64,000 bases of DNA from Lysinibacillus alkalisoli (GCF_014643595.1 NZ_BMJT01000012.1:1-64000), one strand, 5' to 3'; counted from the stretch's first letter, positions 44,956 to 54,190 are shown. Notes: a model not told the origin generated them from the sequence alone. Numbers and translations: made by a program.

Positions 44956-45754
44956 GCGTAAAAAACCAGAGGAACATGTAGATGAGTCATGGCTCGTTCC
45001 TTATGCAGATATTTTAACATTATTACTTGCGCTCTTTATTGTACTGTTTGCCTCAAGTACTGTTGACGAAAAGAAATTAGAACGAATGTCAGCTGTATTT
45101 AATCAAGTGTTTGATGGTGGTTCTAGTTTTATGGAACATCCTGCACCAGTAGATTCACAAAATCCTAGTGATGCTGCTGAGATGCCAAAGAGCTCAGCCT
45201 ATGTAGAAGATCAAGAAGCATTAGGGGAGATCCAAGACAATGTTGAACAATTTATTGCAAATAATGAATTAGAAGAAATGTTTAATACAACGTTGACGGA
45301 TGAAGGCTTACTCGTTACAATTCGTGACTCCGTATTATTTAATATGGGGCAAGCGGAGATTAAGGATGAATATAAGCCAGTAGCAGCGGAGTTATCACAA
45401 TTACTTGTCTTTGACCCAGCACGTAATGTTGTTGTTACAGGCCATACAGACAATATTCCAATCCGTACAGCAGAGTTTTCATCTAACTGGTCATTATCTG
45501 TTAAACGTTCTGTCAACTTTTTAGAGCTACTGATTGAAAGTAACCCTAATCTTGATCCTCAGTATTTTAGTGCGAAAGGTTACGGGGAGAATAAACCAGT
45601 AGCAGATAACAATACAGAAGCAGGACGTAATAAAAACCGTCGAGTAGAAGTATTGATACAACCGCGTGTGCTAGAGGATGGCACATTCACGATGGAAGAC
45701 AACATCAAAGAGCAACAAGAAACAACATCAGCAGAAGAACCAGACAACAAATAA
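44939..45754 (+). CDS. motB: Flagellar motor stator protein MotB
   Basis: About 271 aa. Basic N-terminus, then HVDESWLVPYADILTLLLA with the proton-binding Asp in PYAD, one membrane segment, a plug region, and a C-terminal OmpA-like peptidoglycan-binding domain (VVTGHTDNIPI, NWSLSVKRSVN, NRRVEVLI). The GTG at 44939 gives MARKPKRKK, matching other MotB starts; GTG 44930 is the alternative. It overlaps motA by 17 bases. Confidence 0.94.
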   Translation: MARKPKRKKPEEHVDESWLVPYADILTLLLALFIVLFASSTVDEKKLERMSAVFNQVFDGGSSFMEHPAPVDSQNPSDAAEMPKSSAYVEDQEALGEIQDNVEQFIANNELEEMFNTTLTDEGLLVTIRDSVLFNMGQAEIKDEYKPVAAELSQLLVFDPARNVVVTGHTDNIPIRTAEFSSNWSLSVKRSVNFLELLIESNPNLDPQYFSAKGYGENKPVADNNTEAGRNKNRRVEVLIQPRVLEDGTFTMEDNIKEQQETTSAEEPDNK

Positions 45755-45756
45755 AA

Positions 45757-45788
45757 AGAAGTCGCAGTAGTTTGCGACTTCTTTTTTT
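45757..45788. terminator. Bidirectional terminator
   Basis: AGAAGTCGCA, loop GTAGTT, TGCGACTTCT, then T7. It serves motAB and the converging yfkK. Confidence 0.9.
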
Positions 45789-46008
45789 ATGCACGTAAAG
45801 AGCCTAATTCAGCTACAATAGCTTGCATTTCATTGGGGCTAAAATTAGTGCGTTTCATAACCATCGTGTACAGGTCATATAAATCTTCATAATTGTTTTC
45901 AGTAAAACTATCTGCATTCATAGCGTCAACATTAACCATGCGCAGTTTTTCTTTTAATTGCTCAATCATATACGCTACATTTTCTTTAGAAGGTGTAGAT
46001 AAATCCAT
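45787..46008 (-). CDS. yfkK: DUF1128 family protein
   Basis: 73 aa. It begins [17 protein letters not shown] and contains [16 protein letters not shown], the hallmark of the small DUF1128 family (B. subtilis YfkK). All-helical and cytoplasmic, with unknown function. RBS AAAGGCGG on the minus strand. Its nearness to a YihY (YfkH-like) gene echoes the B. subtilis yfk cluster. Confidence 0.9.
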   Translation of the reverse strand: MDLSTPSKENVAYMIEQLKEKLRMVNVDAMNADSFTENNYEDLYDLYTMVMKRTNFSPNEMQAIVAELGSLRA

Positions 46009-46173
46009 TTTGACATACCGCCTTTCTCAATAAATTTATCATTCCATTAAGTGTATCAAAAGTCAATAATGAATCCCTCGTTTTTATGGTTGGACTAGTG
46101 ATACTTAGCTAGAATTATCATATTAAAACAAGCGTGATAAGCTGTTTTTTGGTAAGATATAAAATAGAGTAGC

Positions 46174-46199
46174 GTTTTATGCTAAACGCGAAGGGGAAT
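46174..46199 (+). promoter_or_regulatory. Candidate SigB-type promoter
   Basis: GTTTTA, 14-base spacer, GGGAAT, compared with the SigB consensus GTTTAA-N12-14-GGGTAT (5 of 6 at each box). It lies 31 bases before the YtxH-like gene at 46231, a kind of gene often under general stress control. Confidence 0.45.
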
Positions 46200-46230
46200 A
46201 GAGTAAAACATATTTTAGGAGGACATAACA

Positions 46231-46563
46231 ATGGCGAAAAGCAAATTAGTATCTTCAATGATTTTAGGAGCATTAGCAGGAGCAGCAGTTAGCATGTTAG
46301 ATCGTGCTACTCGCGAGCACACAGTAGCAACTACTAAAAAAGTGGCTTCGACAGTATCCTATTACGCATCAAACCGTGATGAATTACAAGAAAAGATTGC
46401 TGAAAAAATTGAACAAGCACAAGGCTTTTATGGTGGGGCATCTGATACGGTACAATCACTATTAGGCCAAGTTGATGGCTTGAAAGGCATGCCTGAAACA
46501 TTACAATCGATGATTAGTGATACAAAATCAGCATTTGAAAAGCAAAATGAAGAGCAGCGTTAA
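46231..46563 (+). CDS. YtxH-like small protein
   Basis: 110 aa. Short N-terminal membrane-like segment (LVSSMILGALAGAAVSML), then a charged helical region, the layout of YtxH/general stress proteins. RBS TAGGAGG. A SigB-like promoter precedes it. The YihY gene follows 18 bases later and is probably co-transcribed. The family assignment is tentative. Confidence 0.65.
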   Translation: MAKSKLVSSMILGALAGAAVSMLDRATREHTVATTKKVASTVSYYASNRDELQEKIAEKIEQAQGFYGGASDTVQSLLGQVDGLKGMPETLQSMISDTKSAFEKQNEEQR

Positions 46564-46581
46564 GTCATAAGGAGGGGTGGC

Positions 46582-47526
46582 ATGCAGGGCGAACAAATGA
46601 AGCGCAGTAAAGAAGCTGTATCATTGGTAAAGTCATATGTATCACCAGACTTAGAAGAAATTGATATGACGACATGGAAAGGATTTTTACAAGATTTAAT
46701 CTTGCGTACACAGCGTGTGGATATTTCAGCACAAGGTGCGCAATTAGCGTATTTCTTTTTGTTATCTTTTTTTCCATTAATTATATTTTTAGTGACTTTA
46801 CTACCCTTTTTAAATTTACAAGTGAGTCAAATTTTTGATTTCTTGCAAAATTTAATGCCTAAAGAGATTTATCGCATGTTGGAAAAGCCATTAAACGATA
46901 TATTGACGAATCGTAATGGTGGGTTATTATCTATTGGTATTTTAGCAACGATTTGGTCAGCCTCAAAAGGGATTAATGCGTTAATGAATGGATTGAATAA
47001 GGCATATGATACAACGAATGTACAAGGTTTTAAAACACGTGTATTATCACTAGTATTTACTTTTGCATTGGCGATTGTCATTTTACTCACCTTATTATTA
47101 CCTGTCTTTGGTCAGCAAATCGTAAATTTCATTACACATTATATGCATATTGATTTAGGCTTCTTAAAAATCATTAATATTTTAAGTTGGGCAACACCAC
47201 CATTATTAATCTTTGTTGTGTTGATTGGCATGTATTGGTTTGTACCCAATTTGTCACCACGATTAAAATTTAAAAGTGTGTGGTTAGGTGCTGTATTTGC
47301 TACAGCAGCTTGGATGTTACTCACGTATGGTTTTTCTTTTTATATTTCGCATTTTGGTAATTATTCTGCTACCTATGGCAGTATTGGTGGGGTCATTATG
47401 TTGATGTTATGGCTGTACTTCACAGGTATTATTTTAATTTTTGGTGGCATTCTCAATGCTTCTATGAATAAAAGAGCTGTTACTTTTCAACAACTTAAGG
47501 AACAACAGCAACAACTCAAAGCATAA
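46582..47526 (+). CDS. YihY/BrkB-family membrane protein (YfkH-like)
   Basis: 314 aa with six membrane segments. Signatures DISAQGAQLAYFFLLSFFP and WSASKGINALMNGLNKAYD, then YGSIGGVIMLMLWLYFTG near the end. The family was once called ribonuclease BN, but that activity belongs to another protein; the real role is unknown, perhaps transport. The C-terminal tail is Gln-rich. RBS AGGAGGGG. Confidence 0.92.
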   Translation: MQGEQMKRSKEAVSLVKSYVSPDLEEIDMTTWKGFLQDLILRTQRVDISAQGAQLAYFFLLSFFPLIIFLVTLLPFLNLQVSQIFDFLQNLMPKEIYRMLEKPLNDILTNRNGGLLSIGILATIWSASKGINALMNGLNKAYDTTNVQGFKTRVLSLVFTFALAIVILLTLLLPVFGQQIVNFITHYMHIDLGFLKIINILSWATPPLLIFVVLIGMYWFVPNLSPRLKFKSVWLGAVFATAAWMLLTYGFSFYISHFGNYSATYGSIGGVIMLMLWLYFTGIILIFGGILNASMNKRAVTFQQLKEQQQQLKA

Positions 47527-47549
47527 TAGTAACGAGTGGGATATAAAAT

Positions 47550-47587
47550 AAGTGGTAAAGGGAAGACGATCTTTCCTCTTACCGCTT
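47550..47587 (+). terminator. Terminator hairpin of the AAGTGGTAAAG stem family
   Basis: AAGTGGTAAAGGGAAGA and TCTTTCCTCTTACCGCTT pair with several wobbles, then TTTTTCTTTTTT. Preceded by GAGTGGGATATAAAAT. Third copy of the shared stem. Confidence 0.75.
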
Positions 47588-47720
47588 TTTTCTTTTTTAG
47601 TCGTTAGCATACATAGTAAATCTAAGAGTCATTCATCTCTTCTCTAGTAAACGTATGACTTGCATAAAGTGCACGCATTCCACTACTCTTATACTATGGT
47701 TCACACAGGAGGGAATTTAT

Positions 47721-49109
47721 ATGTTAAAGCAAACAACAATTGATAATGTGATTACAGCAGCGCTTTCAACAGGTGGCGATTTTGCTGAGATTTTTGTAGA
47801 AGATAAAATTTCAAGCCGTTTAGAGATGCAAACATCACAAATAGAGCGCGCTATTACTGGCCGTGATTATGGTGTAGGTATACGTATTTTCTCAGGATTA
47901 CGCAATGTGTATACTTATACAACTGATGCAGAGGAAGGCAATCTGATCGAGGTGGCTAAACGTGCAGCAGCAGCCTTAAAAGGAGATGATACTCATGTGC
48001 AACCATTAACGCGTGAAGAAGCACAAATCGTAAATGAAATTACACGTATGCCAAGTGATGTAGCATACGACGAGAAAGTGCGTATACTGAAAGAAGCAGA
48101 CCATATTGCCCGTGCTTATAGTGATAAGATTACACAAGTGCGTGTTAATTATATAGAAGATGAGCAACGTGTTATGATTGCGAACTCAGAAGGAAAGTTT
48201 GTGGAAGATTTACGTGTACATACACGATTTAGTATTATGCCTACAGCTAAAGAGGGCAATCAGATACAAACCGGTCATTATGGACCAGGTGCCTCAGCAG
48301 GTTTTGAGTTTCTTGAAAATTTAAATATTAAGCATTATGCCACAGAGGCTTCTCGCATTGCAGTGACGATGTTAAAGGCAGAAGAATGCCCAAGTGGTAA
48401 GTTTCCTGTCATTATTGATAATGAATTTGGTGGTGTAATATTCCATGAGGCTTGTGGGCACGGTTTGGAAGCAACGGCTGTAGCTAAAGGAAACTCGGTA
48501 TTTGCAAATCGTATTGGTGAAAAGGTGGCATCGGATTTAGTTACTTATATTGATGATGGTACATTAGCGAATGAGTGGGGCTCCTTAAATATGGATGATG
48601 AAGGAGAAGCGACGCGTCGCAACGTATTAATTGAAAACGGTATTTTAAAGGGATATCTTGTAGATAAATTTAATGCAAGACGTATGAACACAGCACTAAC
48701 AGGCTCTTCTCGTCGACAATCTTACCGCTACAATCCTACATCTCGCATGACGAATACATTTATTGCAAATGGCACATCAACACCAGCATCCATTATTCAA
48801 GATACAGAATACGGGATTTATGCAAAGTATATGGGCGGGGGTTCAGTAAATCCAGCTACAGGTGATTATAACTTTGCTGTTATGGAAGGGTATATTGTTG
48901 AAAATGGCGAGATTAAACAACCGATTAAAGGGGCTACATTGATAGGAAATGGTGCAGAGACTCTTTATAAAGTAGATCGTGTAGGTAATAATTTAGCACA
49001 CGGTGCAGGCATGTGTGGTTCTGTCAGTGGGAGCATACCTGTAAATGTCGGGCAGCCGATGATTCGCGTGAGTGAAATGACGGTTGGTGGCACAAAGGAG
49101 GAAGTATAA
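47721..49109 (+). CDS. tldD: TldD-type metalloprotease subunit
   Basis: 462 aa. Metalloprotease motif HEACGHGLEA (HExxxH) in the middle and the C-terminal Cys-containing GAGMCGSVSG. In E. coli TldD pairs with TldE to degrade unfolded peptides and mature some RiPPs. The ATG at 47721 follows GGAGGG. The stop shares a base with the tldE start. Confidence 0.93.
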   Translation: MLKQTTIDNVITAALSTGGDFAEIFVEDKISSRLEMQTSQIERAITGRDYGVGIRIFSGLRNVYTYTTDAEEGNLIEVAKRAAAALKGDDTHVQPLTREEAQIVNEITRMPSDVAYDEKVRILKEADHIARAYSDKITQVRVNYIEDEQRVMIANSEGKFVEDLRVHTRFSIMPTAKEGNQIQTGHYGPGASAGFEFLENLNIKHYATEASRIAVTMLKAEECPSGKFPVIIDNEFGGVIFHEACGHGLEATAVAKGNSVFANRIGEKVASDLVTYIDDGTLANEWGSLNMDDEGEATRRNVLIENGILKGYLVDKFNARRMNTALTGSSRRQSYRYNPTSRMTNTFIANGTSTPASIIQDTEYGIYAKYMGGGSVNPATGDYNFAVMEGYIVENGEIKQPIKGATLIGNGAETLYKVDRVGNNLAHGAGMCGSVSGSIPVNVGQPMIRVSEMTVGGTKEEV

Positions 49110-50452
49110 TGAAGCTACAACAATTTGAAGCACTACTATTACAAGCGTCTAAAGAAGCTAACTTACAACAAGCAGAAATGTATGCCGAACGCAGTACATC
49201 TCTACTAATCAAAGTGTATAACCAAGATGTGGACGCTTATGAAACATCGCAACAAGGTGGTGTTAGTTTTCGTGCAGTACATCAAGGCAAAATGGGTTAC
49301 GCGTATACAGAAAAGATCACAGAGGATAGTATTCCATTTTTAATTGAAGCAGTGAAGGAAAATGCTGAGGTATTAGAAGTAGAAGATGAAACGACTATTT
49401 TTACAGGGAGTACAGATTATGCACAAGGTGATTTTTACAAACCCAAAGCAGCAGCAGCAACGCCTGAACAAATGATTACATTATTAAGAAATATCGAAAA
49501 AGAAATTAAGGCATATGATGAAAGAATTATCAGCGTGAATTATTGTCAGTTACAACAATATGAAGGCGAACGCCAACTGGCTAACAGTTTAGGTTTGCAC
49601 TTGTATGAGAAAGGCAATGGCCTTATTGTGTTAGCGAATGCTGTCGCCAAAAGTAATCAAGAAACAAAGACAGGAGCTCATAGTGCGCAAATTCACGATA
49701 TTACTACTTTTGACTGGCAGACATTTGCTCAACAAGTAGCAAAAAATGCAATTGCTTTACTAGGAGGCCAATCCTTACCGTCAGCTTCATATCCTGTGAT
49801 TTTAGAAAATAAGGCTGCGGTTTCTTTACTAAGTGTATATACGAATGCCTTTTCAGCAGAGCAAGTGCAAAAAGGCATGTCACGTCTAGACAAGCAGGTG
49901 GGCAAGCAAATTGCATCTTCTGTATTGACCATCATAGATGAGCCTCGTTATAAAGAAGCATTAACACAAACAACATTTGATGCAGAAGGTGTAGCAACAA
50001 TACCAACAACCATTATAAAGCAAGGCTATTTACAAACGTTTTTGCACAATCGACAAACAGCAAAAAAAGCAGGAGAGACAACAACAGGGCATGCAGCAAA
50101 GGCATCTTATAAAGATACCTTAAGTGTAGCGCCACATCATTTTGTAGTACAACAAGGTACAGAGTCATTCCAAAAGATGATGAGCACTATTACGAATGGT
50201 ATTTTAATTCATAGTTTAACAGGATTGCATGCAGGTGCTAATAGTGTGTCAGGTGATTTTTCTTTGGCCGCAACAGGTTTCCATATTAAAGATGGAAATA
50301 TTGCAAGTGCTTTGAAGCAGATGACGATCGCAGGTAATTTCTTTACATTATTACAAGATGTACAACAAGTGAGTAATGATGTGTATGTGGGCTTTGGAAG
50401 TGTAAGTAGTCCTTCTTGGTATTTACCGTCGCTAGCTGTAACAATTGAATAA
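49109..50452 (+). CDS. tldE: TldE/PmbA-type partner subunit
   Basis: 447 aa, homologous in layout to TldD but without the HExxxH motif, as expected for the non-catalytic partner. HSLTGLHAGANSVSGDFS and TIAGNFFTLL are characteristic. The ATG overlaps the tldD stop by one base; AAAGGAGG lies inside the tldD end. The central loop is rich in Ala/Thr/Lys. It forms the heterodimeric peptidase. Confidence 0.93.
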   Translation: MKLQQFEALLLQASKEANLQQAEMYAERSTSLLIKVYNQDVDAYETSQQGGVSFRAVHQGKMGYAYTEKITEDSIPFLIEAVKENAEVLEVEDETTIFTGSTDYAQGDFYKPKAAAATPEQMITLLRNIEKEIKAYDERIISVNYCQLQQYEGERQLANSLGLHLYEKGNGLIVLANAVAKSNQETKTGAHSAQIHDITTFDWQTFAQQVAKNAIALLGGQSLPSASYPVILENKAAVSLLSVYTNAFSAEQVQKGMSRLDKQVGKQIASSVLTIIDEPRYKEALTQTTFDAEGVATIPTTIIKQGYLQTFLHNRQTAKKAGETTTGHAAKASYKDTLSVAPHHFVVQQGTESFQKMMSTITNGILIHSLTGLHAGANSVSGDFSLAATGFHIKDGNIASALKQMTIAGNFFTLLQDVQQVSNDVYVGFGSVSSPSWYLPSLAVTIE

Positions 50453-50461
50453 TAATCAGTT

Positions 50462-50500
50462 AACACTACAGAGCAATCATAACGTTCTGTAGTGTTTTAT
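50462..50500 (+). terminator. Terminator of tldDE
   Basis: AACACTACAGA and TCTGTAGTGTT, 11 perfect pairs, then TTATTAT. Confidence 0.85.
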
Positions 50501-50546
50501 TATGGATTTAAAGAAGTGATATATTATAAGGTTTTTCCATGTTGAT

Positions 50547-50593
50547 TTGCGATTTTTTTCTGAATGGTATATAATGAATGACAATCAGTCATT
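50547..50593 (+). promoter_or_regulatory. SigA promoter with TetR-type operator
   Basis: TTGCGA (50547-50552), 17-base spacer, TATAAT (50570-50575). Directly downstream, AATGACAATCAGTCATT (50577-50593) is a 6-5-6 perfect palindrome over the expected start site, as for TetR-family operators of the QacR/FadR kind. Likely autorepression (inference). Confidence 0.65.
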
Positions 50594-50612
50594 ATAGGAG
50601 GAGGTAAGAGTA

Positions 50613-51182
50613 TTGAGTAAAAAAGAAATGATTGTAGCTGCAGCAATAGAAGTTTTTAAGGAAAAAGGTGTGCATAAAGTTACAATTTCAGATATTGTTA
50701 AGCGCGCAGGTATTGCACAAGGTACATTTTATTTATATTTCTCGTCTAAATGGACGTTAATGCCAGCTATTGCAGAAGAAATGGTAGAGAAAACATTAGC
50801 AATGGTAAATGAGGAAGTAGAACAACAAGCAGATTATGAGCAACAGCTTCAACAAATCATTCATGCGATTTTTGATGTATCAAGAAAATACCATGACATC
50901 CAAGCATTGATGTATGCAGGACTCGCGTCAACAGAACATCTTAAGGAATGGGAAACCGTATACGCTCCCTTATATGATTGGTTAAGTGAATGGATTACTG
51001 CTGTGCAAACAAAAGGCAGTATACGCGAGGATATTAAACCGGAAGCTATATCTAAGTTAATCATTGGTTTAATTGAGTCTGCAGCAGAACAAATTTATTT
51101 GTATGACACAGATAAAGAGGCTCAAGCGATTACTCAACAAGAGCAAGTATATGAGTTTATTATGCATGCCCTCAAAAAATAA
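50613..51182 (+). CDS. TetR-family regulator of the SMR pair
   Basis: 189 aa. HTH: KEKGVHKVTISDIVKRAGIA, then QGTFYLYFSSKWTLMPAI. Starts at TTG (50613) after GGAGGT. It precedes two SMR genes by 14 bases and shares a promoter with them, so it is probably their repressor, released by a cationic drug or metabolite. Confidence 0.9.
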   Translation: MSKKEMIVAAAIEVFKEKGVHKVTISDIVKRAGIAQGTFYLYFSSKWTLMPAIAEEMVEKTLAMVNEEVEQQADYEQQLQQIIHAIFDVSRKYHDIQALMYAGLASTEHLKEWETVYAPLYDWLSEWITAVQTKGSIREDIKPEAISKLIIGLIESAAEQIYLYDTDKEAQAITQQEQVYEFIMHALKK

Positions 51183-51196
51183 AGGAAGGTTTTATC

Positions 51197-51556
51197 ATGA
51201 AAACAGGTAAAGAACGCGCATGGTTATATGTTGCGTTAACGAGCTTTTTTGAATTAGTTTGGATTTTTGGCTTTAATATTGCTAGTGCATGGTGGCACTG
51301 GATTCCCATTATTATTTTTATTTTTGTAGATTTCTACTTCTTAACAAAAGCATGCGAGCATTTACCAACTGGTACAGTATATGCGATATTCGCAGGTGTT
51401 GGTACAGTAGGTGTAGCTATTATGGATGTTTTATTCTTTGATCAGTCTCTAAGCTTAGCTAAAGTGATCTTTATGTTTATTGTCGTTGTAGGTGTGATGG
51501 GATTAAACATTGCTGATAGTATAGATGAGAAGAAAGCAAAGGAAGGTTTAGAATAA
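51197..51556 (+). CDS. SMR-family efflux subunit A
   Basis: 119 aa, four membrane segments. The essential Glu lies in the first segment (SFFELVWIFGFN). GTVYAIFAGVGTVGVAIMD is the family signature in segment 3. RBS AAGGAAGG. It is paired with the next gene, and such pairs (YkkCD, EbrAB-like) work as antiparallel heterodimers exporting small cations such as guanidinium or drugs. No guanidine riboswitch is seen upstream. Confidence 0.9.
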   Translation: MKTGKERAWLYVALTSFFELVWIFGFNIASAWWHWIPIIIFIFVDFYFLTKACEHLPTGTVYAIFAGVGTVGVAIMDVLFFDQSLSLAKVIFMFIVVVGVMGLNIADSIDEKKAKEGLE

Positions 51557-51557
51557 T

Positions 51558-51944
51558 ATGGGCACATATGAAACAGCAGCAACATTGGATTTCGTCGTAG
51601 ATGCTGTACCAGGGCTATCAAGTACAACATTAGGTTGGATTTTAGTCATTTTAGCCGCTGCATTTGAATTTTTGGGCGTTATTGGTTTGAAAAAATACAG
51701 TGAGCATAAAACGTTGTTTAATGGTTTTATTTACTTATTAGGTTTTGGTGGCGCATTTGCTTGGTTATACTTTTCTTTTGAATATTTACAAGTGAGTGTG
51801 GCATATGCTGTATGGATTGGGATTGGTACAGCAGGGGCAGTCATTATTAATATGCTGTTCTTTGGGGAATCTAAGAGTGTTGGACGAATTGCGAGTGTAC
51901 TACTTATTGTCATAGGTGTAGTAGGTTTGAAATTTGTTTCGTAA
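51558..51944 (+). CDS. SMR-family efflux subunit B
   Basis: 128 aa. Longer N-terminus (about 20 residues), then four membrane segments with the essential Glu in AAAFEFLGVIGLKK and AVWIGIGTAGAVIINML. It begins one base after the stop of subunit A, with an AAGGAGG-like site inside that gene. The two together form the heterodimeric exporter. Confidence 0.9.
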   Translation: MGTYETAATLDFVVDAVPGLSSTTLGWILVILAAAFEFLGVIGLKKYSEHKTLFNGFIYLLGFGGAFAWLYFSFEYLQVSVAYAVWIGIGTAGAVIINMLFFGESKSVGRIASVLLIVIGVVGLKFVS

Positions 51945-51970
51945 CTGAACAAAATCATCTCATAAAATAG

Positions 51971-52003
51971 GCACAGACGAAATGAAAACCGTCTGTGCTT
52001 ATT
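51971..52003. terminator. Terminator of the TetR-SMR operon
   Basis: GCACAGACG and CGTCTGTGC, nine perfect pairs, then TTATTG. It lies between converging genes. Confidence 0.8.
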
Positions 52004-52018
52004 GTAATTATGCTATTT

Positions 52019-53923
52019 TTAATCTTGTTTTCGCAACATGCGTAAACCATTTAAAATAACTAAAATTGTACTGCCTTCATGACCAATAACACCTAAAGGT
52101 AAATCTACTACTTGTAAAAAATTCGAAATAATAAGCAAAGCAATAACAGAAATAGAGAAGATGATATTTTGTTTTACAATGCGCTGCATTTTGCGTGATA
52201 GTTTAATCGCATAAGCAATTTTAGATAAGTCATTTTTCATTAACACCATGTCTGCTGTTTCTAAGGCAACATCAGTCCCTTCGCCCATAGCAATACCCGT
52301 GGTAGCAGTAGCTAGAGCAGGTGCATCATTAATCCCATCACCAACCATACCAACAAATTTATCGGACGCTAAATATTGTTTAATGTACGTAACTTTTGTC
52401 TCAGGTAAACATTCTGCAACATATTCGTCCACACCTGCCTCCTGTGCAATAACATGAGCGGTTTTTTCATTGTCACCTGTTAACATAACAACTTTAACAC
52501 CAAGTTGTTTTAAGGCTGCAACCGCATCTTTAGCTTCCTGACGAACAGTATCCTTTAATGCCACAAGTGCTGCAATACCTTGCTCATCTTTCATAAAGAT
52601 TACGGTTTTTCCTTCTTGTGCTAATCGATCTGCTGCATGATTAGCAAATTGTGCAGCCTCATCTTTACCAACAAATTCAGGCTTACCAACTGTGTAGTGA
52701 TGTTGCTGAATGGTTGCTTTAATCCCCCAACCAGGGACATCTTCAATTGCGGGTTGAGTAAATTCGCCAACTTGTTGTTCTCTAGCATAGCGTGTAATAG
52801 CTTGTGCTAATGGGTGGTTAGATTGTGCTTCAATACTAGCAAGTGCATGCAAAGTCGTTTTCTCATCCAAATCAGGACGCACAATCATATCAGTCACAAC
52901 CGGTTTGCCCTGTGTTAATGTACCTGTTTTGTCTACAGCTAAGACATTTAAGACGCTTAAATGCTCTAAATGTAAGCCACCTTTAAATAAAATCCCTTGT
53001 TTCGCACCATTTGAGATCGCCGCTAAAGTGGCAGGCATAATCGACGCTACAAGTGCACACGGAGACGCTACTACAAGTAATACCATCGCGCGATAAAATG
53101 TTGTCGTCCAGTCCCAACCTAATGCAAAGTGAGGAAGAAACATCATCACTGCTACAGTGATAAGAACGACATTGACATAAGTACCTTCAAATTTTTCGAT
53201 AAATTGTTGAGATGGCGATTTTTCGCTTTGTGCAGATTGTACAAGAGCAATAATTTTTTGAAAGAGTGTTTCATTATTAGGCTTTGTCATTTCCATTGTA
53301 ATGAGTCCATTTAGATTAACGGTACCTGCAAATACTTCGTCTCCTATATTTTTAGATACAGGTATAGGTTCACCACTGATTGCAGCCTCATCAATAGAAG
53401 ATGTTCCTTTAACAATGACACCATCTGCAGGTACACGTTCACCAGGTTTAATTAATAAATAATCCCCAAGCTCAAGTGTATCAATAGATACCTTAACGGG
53501 CTCAAGATGATCACGTACTAACCAAGCCTCTTCAGGTTGCATAGCCATTAACGCCGAAATTTCTCTATGGCTTTTATTCATAGCATACGTTTCTAATGCG
53601 CCACTAACAGCAAAGATAAAGATTAAAATAGCACCCTCAGCCCAGTATCCAATAATAGCCGAACCAACAGCAGCCAATATCATGAGCAATTCTACATTCA
53701 AACGTTTATCTGCAATAGTATCTTCAATACCTTCTTTAGCTTTGGCAAATCCTCCTATAACAAATGCTGTTAAATAAGCAATGACTGACGCGGTTTCTAA
53801 ACCAGCGACATTCAAGCGCCAAGCAATCAAAATAATGATACCAGAGGCCAATGCGGCAATAAGTTCACCATGTTCTTTTATTTTCTCATTTAATGATAAT
53901 TTTTCTCGATTAGATGTATTCAT
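52019..53923 (-). CDS. pfeT: P1B-type metal ATPase, PfeT/ZosA-like (ferrous iron efflux)
   Basis: About 634 aa, without an N-terminal metal-binding domain. Eight membrane segments, actuator TSSIDEAAISGEPIPV, the membrane motif SPCALV rather than CPC, phosphorylation site DKTGTLTQGK, and MVGDGINDAPALA. The SPC motif and length match B. subtilis PfeT (YkvW/ZosA), which exports Fe(II). I place the start at the ATG at 53923 after CAGGAGGG. The promoter carries a PerR box over its -10 and a Fur-type box upstream, which supports the iron role. Confidence 0.85.
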   Translation of the reverse strand: MNTSNREKLSLNEKIKEHGELIAALASGIIILIAWRLNVAGLETASVIAYLTAFVIGGFAKAKEGIEDTIADKRLNVELLMILAAVGSAIIGYWAEGAILIFIFAVSGALETYAMNKSHREISALMAMQPEEAWLVRDHLEPVKVSIDTLELGDYLLIKPGERVPADGVIVKGTSSIDEAAISGEPIPVSKNIGDEVFAGTVNLNGLITMEMTKPNNETLFQKIIALVQSAQSEKSPSQQFIEKFEGTYVNVVLITVAVMMFLPHFALGWDWTTTFYRAMVLLVVASPCALVASIMPATLAAISNGAKQGILFKGGLHLEHLSVLNVLAVDKTGTLTQGKPVVTDMIVRPDLDEKTTLHALASIEAQSNHPLAQAITRYAREQQVGEFTQPAIEDVPGWGIKATIQQHHYTVGKPEFVGKDEAAQFANHAADRLAQEGKTVIFMKDEQGIAALVALKDTVRQEAKDAVAALKQLGVKVVMLTGDNEKTAHVIAQEAGVDEYVAECLPETKVTYIKQYLASDKFVGMVGDGINDAPALATATTGIAMGEGTDVALETADMVLMKNDLSKIAYAIKLSRKMQRIVKQNIIFSISVIALLIISNFLQVVDLPLGVIGHEGSTILVILNGLRMLRKQD

Positions 53924-54024
53924 AATAACCCTCCTGATAATGAAATTCAATTTCAAAATATTGATATTATAGCTTGTAATGAATTTAATACTATTTTTAA
54001 GCTGATGTGTATCTAATTCTTAAT

Positions 54025-54060
54025 TTAAAATAATTATAACAAAGGATAAATTATAATCAA
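54025..54060 (-). promoter_or_regulatory. pfeT promoter with PerR box
   Basis: On the minus strand: TTGATT (54055-54060), 16-base spacer, TATAAT (54033-54038). The -10 lies inside TTAAAATAATTATAA (54025-54039), 13 of 14 matches to the PerR box TTATAATNATTATAA. PerR would block the -10, and peroxide or iron status would release it. Confidence 0.75.
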
Positions 54061-54071
54061 CCATTTTATAC

Positions 54072-54086
54072 CGATAACAATTATCA
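54072..54086 (-). promoter_or_regulatory. Fur-type 7-1-7 box upstream of pfeT
   Basis: CGATAACAATTATCA matches TGATAATNATTATCA at 12 of 14 positions. It ends 11 bases upstream of the -35 of the pfeT promoter, a position suited to activation rather than repression. B. subtilis Fur activates pfeT from an upstream site. Confidence 0.65.
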
Positions 54087-54097
54087 TTGCGTAATAA

Positions 54098-54136
54098 AAA
54101 ACCGCTACCCCTTACGTATGAAGGGATAGCGGTTTT
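54098..54136 (-). terminator. Terminator after the fumarase gene
   Basis: AAACCGCTACCCCTT and AAGGGATAGCGGTTTT form a stem of 14 pairs with one mismatch. It lies just before the pfeT regulatory region and shields it from read-through. Confidence 0.8.
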
Positions 54137-54190
54137 GCTATAAATTTAAATTAATTTTTCAAGAAAAATCTAATTGAGAATACATGTTGA

